Assembly: GCA_037179335.1 (NCBI GenBank)
Contig: JAKZHN010000023.1
Span: forward strand, 434,001-498,000
Direction of reading: 5' to 3'
Source of the DNA: Cyclaneusma minus
Taxonomy: Eukaryota; Ascomycota; Leotiomycetes; Marthamycetales; Marthamycetaceae
DNA: 64,000 nucleotides
In this document: piece after piece, positions 57,016 to 64,000 of the stretch
Layout: every line of letters begins with the position of its first letter
Position numbering within the stretch: position 1 is the stretch's first letter
The notes under the pieces: model-generated
Databases searched by the model: none
What the model was told of the DNA's origin: nothing
The model's input: only the letters and a program-made list of their open reading frames with translations
Program-made: the position numbers and the translations under genes

Positions 57016-59178
57016 TTAATCCATCTCGACATCGATGACAGGCCCATCGTAAGTCTTGTGAGCCCAACAAACATAATACACCCCAGAAAACAAAGCAGCA
57101 GCCCCAAACATCAGAGAGCTGTAGTTCATCGACTCAGCTGTAACAGGGACTGCTGGTGGCCAGAAGCTAAAGATGAAAACAATTATCAAGTACACACACG
57201 CAAAGGCATTGATGAGGGTACCAAAGGGCTCTGGTACTCTCCATCGACCCCAAACCAAGTTCCCTGCGCTGCCTGGAAGGTTTGCGTTTCGAAGTTCAGT
57301 GTCAATCTCTGGAAGCTCTGAAGGGTCTTTGATGGACCCGGTACAGCGACGCCAGAGTAATAGAGCGCAGGCGCAAAAGTAGCTGGCGTATAGGGCGCTG
57401 ACGGTGAGTGAGACGACGTCGTTGAATGCTACATCGGACCCGATGGATATCAGACCGATGAGAACAGACGTGAGCGTTGTGATGAAGCAGGAAACCACTG
57501 GAATCGAGGTTTTGGCGTCGACCTTGTATCTGTTAGTGTTTGACACTGAGGTAACGAATGTTTGCATCCCCATCAGGCGAAATCCGCCGAGCAAGTGGAT
57601 GCAGATTCTAGTTTCTTTTCATATGTACTAGAATATGGAAAGACCTGCTTACTTTGCTTATCATTCGCCAGCCAGGAACACCACGATCTCGAGCGAATGA
57701 CCAAAGCATGCGTGCTGAGGCCGCAATGTTGCCAATGACAAGAGATAGGTAGACGACGATCAAGATGGCGACTAGGACGGCGCTTCCACCCACTGAGTTT
57801 AGCGCTTGTAAGATTACTTCGATGGTTGGATAGCTGTAAGGTGCGTTGAGCGCTGCGTCGACATCCCCGATGCAGAAGAGGATTGCGAAGTACATGGCCA
57901 GTCCAATGACCCCGTTTAGGACGAGAGACCAGATGATTGAGCGTGGTACTGCAAGTGCAGCATTCTGTATCTCTTCACTCATCTGCTTAAGAAGTCAGCT
58001 AATGCCACAGATATTCTGAGAAATATGTCGTCTTCGTACGTGGTAGACAGAATCAGCCCCTGAGTCCTTGAAGATCAGTAAGAGATCGGGCGCCTGGCGT
58101 TCTCGGTAGACCACTCACCCAAAAACACAAATGCATTTCCCGTCATTCCGACGAAGAATGACAGAGTCATGGTATCGAATCCCCCTCCATTGACAAAAGT
58201 ATCGAAAACGCTCGCAGCATTTCCATGAGGACCCAAATAGACGATAGGGACCATACATGCGAAGAAACCCAAGATATAGAAGATCAGAAGTATAACTTCT
58301 ATCTTAGGTAATTTCGTGCCCAGAAAGGTTGTCGTGAAAATACTGAGGCCGAGAATGGCGTACATAAGGAGAGTTGTATGCCACAAGTGAGGAACGTAGT
58401 TCGGGTTGACAAGCTCGATGAACCCCTGAATCAAGAGACCTGCGCCGTAGGAGCCGGATGCGACTGCAGCTTGCCATCCAACTACAGTCAACCATCCTGA
58501 AAAGTGTTAGATTGATCTCGACTTGGATGTAGCGAAGCTCCTGAGATTCTGTACCTGTAATGTACGAAAACAATTTTTGATAGGATTCTGGAGCTAGTAT
58601 CGAGACCCAGTGATACTGGCCACCGGAGGTTGGAACCCTGGGATACGCTGAGCACATCTGTAAGTCATCGTATAGGAGACTGACCTACATTGAGGATAGC
58701 TCTGCTAAACTTGTAAACGTAGCAAGACAACCGATCCACACAACGATGAATGAGTATATCAAGCCCGCTGGGCCACCACTGAGAAAACCAATTAGCAGAC
58801 TTCAACAAGAGCCTTGATTCGGACAATACTGACTTGACAAGTCCAAAAATAGGACCACTAGAACAAAGCCATGTTGTTAATTAAACTTCCTAGACATGTA
58901 GTTGCACCATCTTACAGAAAGGCACCGAGCCATGAACTCATAACAAGAGTTGTCATGCTGAGGATGGACATGAACCCAAAATTTCTCTATCATTGATCAT
59001 CAGTGTCGGTATGAAGGATTTCAAGAGGAGATTCTTTGCCAACCTTTAACACTGCCTTTTTCCCAGTCCGACTCCTCAAGTATTCATCGTCATGTAGGGA
59101 TTTGGTTGACTGCGACTCGCTATCTCTTATTGGACGCAATCGGAATGACGACTCCATCGGGGTTTTGGTCACGGCCAT
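57016..59178 (-). CDS. APC-family permease (GABA/choline/amino acid type)
   Basis: Nine exons: 59178-59044, 58986-58916, 58857-58834, 58778-58689, 58637-58555, 58496-58119, 58059-58040, 57982-57653 and 57522-57016; together 545 aa, the usual length. Two exons are only 24 and 20 bp. It is a plasma-membrane transporter with about 12 helices. Family landmarks in order: RNFGFMSIL, GPIFGLV-NGGPAGLIYSF, AELSSMVPTSGGQYHWVSIL, GWQAAVAS, a FLG-ADSVYHMSEEIQNAA junction, and FARDRGVPGW before the last helices. These place it with fungal GABA permease and choline transporter relatives; the true substrate is open. The 130 bp intron before the last exon uses an internal CAAG acceptor that restores MISK-VDAKTSIP. 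It is convergent with the methyltransferase. Confidence 0.88.
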
Positions 59179-59593
59179 TTTCAAGAAAGGTTTGGCTGTT
59201 CAGAAGAACTACCAGCCCAGCAGTGGTGTTGATGATGAAAATGTTGACGAAAAAAATTGCAGAAGGTACTGCCTTTCTCAAAATCTGAAGTGGCCGGCAC
59301 GCTCACGGTTCCCCTCCTGTTGCGAACCGACCCCGCGCATATCTGTTAGTTGGATGCATGCTATACTGGCAAGATAGTACAGAGTACCTATCAATTGATA
59401 TCTAGCTTCCACCTATCTGCCAATATCTAATTGGCTCGGACTCGATTTCTTGATATTGGAAGTGGAAGCTCCGTAGGGTATCATGTTCTCATCTCCGACG
59501 GTTCTGGACCCCCAACGGATCGCTGACCTCTCTCATTGAGTCAACCAGGGAATGAGTTATCGCCACCAATGCAAGAAGACATATGATTACATA
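59179..59593. other. Permease 5' flank
   Basis: Upstream region of the permease gene, ending at the MITE. No gene or distinct motif recognised. Confidence 0.5.
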
Positions 59594-59806
59594 CAGTCAT
59601 GCGACAAAAGTCTGAACCCCCCTTTTAATATTTAGGAATATTCGCAATAATTAAAAATATCCCCAGTAATTGGAAATATTCCCAGTAATTGTAAATACTT
59701 TTAAAAATTTCAAATCTTCCGAAAAATTGTCAAGATTTTAATATATAGCTGACTACTGCCACACGTTCGAGACAGGAAGGGGGTTCAGACTTTTGTCGTC
59801 CCACTG
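59594..59806. mobile_element. Tc1/mariner-type MITE, copy 2 (213 bp)
   Basis: The ends are CAGT followed by four variable bases and CGACAAAAGTCTGAACCCCC, present as inverted repeats on both sides. It is flanked by TA on each side (59592-59593 and 59807-59808), the usual Tc1/mariner duplication. The interior has GAATATT, CCAGTAATTG and AAATATTC words shared with the element at 39677-39898, and no coding frame. It lies between the permease promoter and the 3' end of the rhodopsin-fold gene. Confidence 0.88.
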
Positions 59807-59860
59807 TAAGTATACTCCGAAGCATGGATGTTCGCTCATATTTCGGGTTTTCCGGCTAAC

Positions 59861-61035
59861 TCATCGTAGCTCATAGCCATGATCTGTTGTGCTGTGCATC
59901 CTCGAGGCCAGACTGACCACCACACCACCTTGGTATCCGTACATGCCCTCGGGATATCGGCGACGAAGATCGTCGTTAGTTAGTGCTCCAAATTCAAGGC
60001 TGTCGAGAAATGGGCGGAGATATGGCGCACATGATGTAGCTATGCTTAGCATCTGTACGATTTCGGCGCAGAGAGCTGTTGGCCACAGACTGAATGAGGG
60101 ATCTTCTCGAGTGGAAGCTCGATTGTAAAGTACGAGTTGTACGATAGTGGCCACCACGACTCTAAACAGTAAGTATTCGACTATTAAAAGGGTTAAGGCA
60201 CTCACAAGATTCTGGAGGCGAAGCAAAGAACCAAAATCGCTCGACGGAAAGGGGTCGTTTGGAGCCGACACATGATCATCGACGGCCAAGCAACTAGAGC
60301 AAGATCAATAGCAATACTCATGGCACTGAAGACATCCCAGAATATCAACTTGAGACACATTTCCTATTAGTACAATGTTTCTTCCATGACTTGGGCAGAC
60401 TTACCAGGTTGAAGCACCCACTATCTTCCAAATTCCATGGATCAGGTAGGCTACATTGGAAGGCCACCGTGAAGATAGATGTTGCCCCCCATAGTGATAC
60501 ACACAGCGCAAAAACCAAGCTAGTTGTGGCAGTGGTGACCGGTGCCAAGCGTCGGATGAAAAGGACAACAGAGAATTTTGCGAACACCAAAGTGGGGATA
60601 TATAAGAGGCTGGATGCGTAGATTGCCTGGGATGTGAGTTAGAGTTTGTGTTCTATTCACTGGATTTCCAATAGCTCACCTTTTGGTAGATGTCTTGCTG
60701 GGACGAAGATAGAAATACCCAGTGTTTGCCTAGACCACTACCGGCGGCAGTGACAATACCGGCAACATGCAGCGTATAGAAAGCCTGTGGCTAATCAGCA
60801 TCGAAACTACTATTGTGAGTGAGGAACGTACTAAAGCAAGAAGAATAGAGTAGTCGTCAGATGAGAGATGGTTCGTCACAGTGAGCTTTGTGAAAATACG
60901 ACCAAGAATACACATGATAGATACCACCCAAAGCATTATTGAACAGATAGAGACGACAGCATGGAAATCATCACCAGTAGTGGCTGTCTGTGAACGAAAG
61001 GTCAAGTGGTTGAGAAGCATAATGAGGACTTTCAT
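59861..61035 (-). CDS. Fungal rhodopsin-fold integral membrane protein
   Basis: Exons 61035-60832, 60784-60680, 60626-60405, 60348-60206 and 60161-59861 give 324 aa; starts at 61020 or 61179 are also possible. It shows the seven-helix pattern of the fungal rhodopsin domain family (SAT4/PTH11-like, lacking retinal-protein identity). Landmarks are SICSIMLWVVSIMCILGR with FTKL, SSDDYSILLALAFYTLH, GLGKHW, QKAIYASSLLYIPTLVFAKFS (in pieces), FQCSLPDPW, and DVFSAMSIAIDLALVAWPS, followed by RRAILVLCFASRIL. The C-terminus ends in the common EGMYGYQG motif plus a short tail. Members are plasma-membrane proteins, often of unknown ligand, and are frequent beside secondary-metabolite genes. Divergent from the P450 gene, with 824 bp between starts. 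Confidence 0.83.
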
Positions 61036-61859
61036 GAGATTTTCTCTGCTGGATTCAAAGAGCCGAAACAAACAGAGAATATCGTGAACGACAAAGAGGG
61101 GAATTGCAATCCATGAAGGTTCAGCATGATCCCCATAGGATTCGATCTCCAAAAGTGAAGATCGAATCAAGTTTCGCATCAAATACCGAAGGCTGTGCTA
61201 TGTGGATTCGTGAGTCGAGGCATAAATATGTTGGTTCTCAGCGCTCATACTGTGAAAGCCACGAATCTTAACACCAGGCAGGTCATATTCTTCCCTCCGC
61301 CCAATGGGAAAACGATCCAGCACAAACCAAGACATTTCAGCAAGTGCGATACTACCGTGCGGCCATTTGGGGCGCTGAATAACGGTGCCACCCTTGTTGG
61401 ATAGCATGGGGTCCGGGGTCCCCACACGGAGTCATCAGCGGCAAGAGAAGCGCAAGGCGCATTCGTGAAGCTGAAAGCTGCTGCTCTGTTGCAGGGCCCG
61501 AGTCTTGGTGTCAAGGCTACAGTGTGTCGTGATCTCGGAGTGTTGGTGTTGGTAAACCCATGTCGAAGCCGCACTGTCGGCGTCGCAGAAACCCCTGCTA
61601 AATTCGCGGCCGCGAGTGGAGCGGATCAAACCGGCGCCAATTGCGGAGAAATCTCGTTTGTACAATGTACATGTATGCAGTGATAGCAGTGTCCGCCTAT
61701 CAGATCGCCATGATTGAATGATGAAAGTCTCCAACGAACCTCTCAGACTCAGTCTCAACTCACAGTCCGACAAATACACTGTGAGCCGGCCAAACGTCAT
61801 CATTTCCTTGCAAGTTCCAAATCAGATCCATTGGAACTTTGGAGCCCCTCTCGAAGAGA
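61036..61859. promoter_or_regulatory. Divergent promoter region, rhodopsin-fold gene and P450
   Basis: Intergenic DNA between two divergent start codons. No gene is supported in it. Shared regulation of the two genes is an inference from the arrangement only. Confidence 0.4.
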
Positions 61860-63513
61860 ATGCCATCTGTTTATCTGCATATATTCTCCTGCCTGATCAT
61901 TCTCTGGGTTCTAAAACGAGTCAAGAACGCGTACTTCACTCCCCTTGCGAAGCTCCCCAATGCACACTTCTCAGTACCGTTCCTGACAATATGGAATCTC
62001 CTGAACAAGTGGCACGGTTTTGAAAACCGGGCTCGCCTTGCTGCACATCTGAAATACGGTCCGGTGGTGAGGATCGGACCAAGTGAAGTCAGCATAGACT
62101 GTGTCGATGATGGAATCCGGACAGTATACGGCCACAATTTCCAGAAGTCTGCATGGTACACTCAAGTCTTTGGAGAATATGAGTAGGTAGCCCCTGAAGT
62201 GTATACAGATAGGCAGATATCATACTGAAATGATCACTAGACTACCACCGCTTCTCTTCCTCGAGACCAACAGCAAAGCTCATGCTCACAAACGACGAAT
62301 TCTATCCAGCTTATACACCAAGTCCTCGATTCAAAACTCAGCCGACATCACTCGCGTCTACGAGAGTGTTCTATCAAATCATTTAGCATCAGCACTGAGA
62401 AGTTGGGCTGCCACTCACCAACCGGTCGATGTTCTTGAACGAAGCCGTGCATGTCTCATGGACATCACGACTGCCTTCACCTTCGGCCTCGCGAACGGAA
62501 GTACATTCATCAAAGACTCAAAAGACGTATCAGAACTCATTCACCCCTTCCAAGTCAATGACGCCAACGTTTTCTGGAGCAGCGAATTTCCCATTCTCAC
62601 CAAGAACCTAGAACGAATCGGCATCCATCTTACGAAGAAAGCTGCCAAAGAAGCCTTTGATAAGCTGATCGACTGGTGGTTCGCCATGTGCCAGCGAGCT
62701 GAAGAAAGTCTCGCCAGCAGCAATACCAACGAGAAACCAGTGGTCTACGCCCATCTCCATAGCAACTTGAAGAAATCAGATCTTCCGCCCAGCGAGCAAG
62801 AGGCGCTACTTTGGGCAGAAACGCTAGACAACACAGTAGCAAGCATAGAAGGCGGCGGAATCACTCTAGCCTACTTGATGTGGGAACTCTCCAAACGGCC
62901 AGCACTACAAGCCTCCCTTCGAAAAGAAATCCGCACTCTCAGCTCGGCCAATAGAGCTCGCAGCAGCACATCTTTAGCTCAGGCTATCGACAATCTCCCA
63001 CTGCTCGACGCCATCTTGACAGAAACACTGCGTCTTCATACTGCCAACCCTGGCCCCTGGCCTCGCATCGTGCCGGAATCTGGATGTCAGCTGGGCGAAT
63101 ATGCCAATATCCCCGGAGGCACCATTGTCAGCGCAACGACTTGGACACTGCATCGGAATCCGAGCGTCTTTCCTAAGCCTGAAGAATGGAAGCTGGAACG
63201 GTGGCTGGAAGCGACTGCTGAGGAGAAGACTGAGATGATGCAATGGTTCTGGGCTTTTGGAAGTGGAGCGAGAATGTGTCTGGGTACTCACTTTGCTGTC
63301 CGCAGTAAGTCGTCATGCCCTATTGAACTCCGAGACATGAAATGGGGGAAATGTGCTGATGGAATATTAGGTATGAAAGCGTTCATCGCGACTGTTTATG
63401 GGAGATACGAGACGAGTATTGCTGATGATACGGGCATCGAACATTTTGACGGGTTTCAGTCTATGCCAGTGGCCAATAAGTTGTTCCTGATCTTCCACGA
63501 TGCAAGCGATTGA
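61860..63513 (+). CDS. Microsomal cytochrome P450 monooxygenase
   Basis: Exons 61860-62182, 62241-63304 and 63371-63513 give 509 aa. The last intron (66 bp, no stop) is a multiple of three, so unspliced reading stays open, but splicing restores the usual FAVR-SMKAFIA after the heme loop. A hydrophobic anchor lies at about residues 3-20, followed by a Pro-containing hinge. P450 hallmarks: ExxR as ETLR at about 369-372, the PERF-like WKLERWLE, and the heme loop FGSGARMCLG with the thiolate Cys near 454. In the I helix, where A-G-x-(D/E)-T-T is usual, the sequence is ASIEGG, so the oxygen-activating Thr appears replaced by Gly. The substrate is unknown. Neighbouring methyltransferase, permease and a possible regulator suggest a metabolic cluster. 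Confidence 0.9.
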
Positions 63514-63698
63514 TCACAGTGCCCTGAAAGAAGTCTGGATACGGTCAAAGATATTCATCATCATTCATTTGGATTGCTTCTAGCCTTCTGGGTTCTTCCA
63601 GATAACGTTGATCATCCTAAACAATTTTGGAAGTTCTCGACTTTTGGAGTCTACCAGCTGTATTTCGACGTTTTTCGTCCCAGTGTACGTTTTGGCCA

Positions 63699-64000
63699 TC
63701 AAGAAAGGTTCAATCTTCCCACTCTGGTACAGATTGCCTCAACCATTTCCTCCCACCATGGATCCGAGTTTTCCTTCAACTCGTCGTCATCGTCATATAT
63801 CATTTCATCGTCTTCAGACACTGCAAACTTGCCATCAAGCCAGGACCACATGAAAGGCACAATGCGCCAAACAGGCGGGATGTTCCCTCTGGGTCCTTGC
63901 ACAAGTCCCTCAAACCAGGCTGTAATCTGGCGTCGATGAGCGGGTTCCACGGCGACCACGGCAGCCATGACAACTCTGAACTGTGCATGGTTTCTGGTAA
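63699..64000 (-). CDS. 3' end of a possible Zn2Cys6 transcription factor (partial)
   Basis: A minus-strand frame open from the window edge to a stop at 63699; about 100 residues are visible and the 5' part lies beyond 64000. The segment HRRQITAWFEGLVQGPRGNI, followed by PPVWRIVPFMW and a final WWEEMVEAI-x-x-R-V-G-R-L-N-L, resembles the C-terminal end of many fungal Zn(II)2Cys6 regulators, where R-x-x-I-x-x-W followed by GNIP-x-VW-x-I-V-x-x-MW is common. A Glu/Asp-rich stretch (EDDEMIYDDDDEL) interrupts it. The DNA-binding domain is not in view, so the assignment is tentative. It converges with the P450 gene, 185 bp between ends. Confidence 0.5.
   Translation of the reverse strand, partial: TRNHAQFRVVMAAVVAVEPAHRRQITAWFEGLVQGPRGNIPPVWRIVPFMWSWLDGKFAVSEDDEMIYDDDDELKENSDPWWEEMVEAICTRVGRLNLS

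Overview
The window looks like a filamentous ascomycete (Pezizomycotina) chromosome segment. Genes have short 44-155 bp GT-AG introns, there are fungal-type families (PLAC8 protein, fungal rhodopsin-fold membrane protein, microsomal P450, GABA/choline-type permease, uL15m, CAND1), and GC-balanced gene-bearing DNA alternates with extremely AT-rich blocks typical of genomes mutated by a repeat-induced process (RIP or similar). I cannot name the species.

Layout: 1-5620 is an AT-rich block holding a heavily mutated Ty1/copia remnant. 5621-17680 has normal GC but I find no gene in it; it is a graveyard of degenerate dispersed repeats, two foldback elements and a 720 bp non-autonomous hAT element with a perfect 8 bp target duplication. 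17681-19598 is a three-exon homeobox transcription factor gene (minus strand) with long gene-free flanks. 25081-31240 is a second AT-rich block with pieces of at least two copia elements. 31241-34853 is repeat-rich with one doubtful small ORF. 34854-36571 is a two-exon FHA domain plus degenerate kinase gene. 38000-39036 is a possible two-exon gene of unknown function. 39677-41010 has a TA-inserting MITE, a ~0.3 kb tandem array carrying tRNA T-loop-like boxes, and a 61 nt hairpin.

From 41.6 kb the DNA is gene-dense: a 1728-aa PLAC8 protein with a long tail of short tandem repeats, a small mitochondrial membrane protein, CAND1 (SCF/cullin exchange factor) divergent from it, mitochondrial ribosomal protein uL15m, then a run of accessory-type genes: SAM methyltransferase, nine-exon APC permease, rhodopsin-fold membrane protein, cytochrome P450, and the 3' end of a possible Zn2Cys6 regulator cut by the window end. 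This last run has the look of a specialised-metabolism or catabolic neighbourhood, but no backbone enzyme is in view. A second copy of the TA-inserting MITE sits between the permease and the rhodopsin-fold gene. Exon borders were chosen by hand from GT-AG sites, reading frame and family conservation; every multi-exon model reported sums to a whole number of codons.
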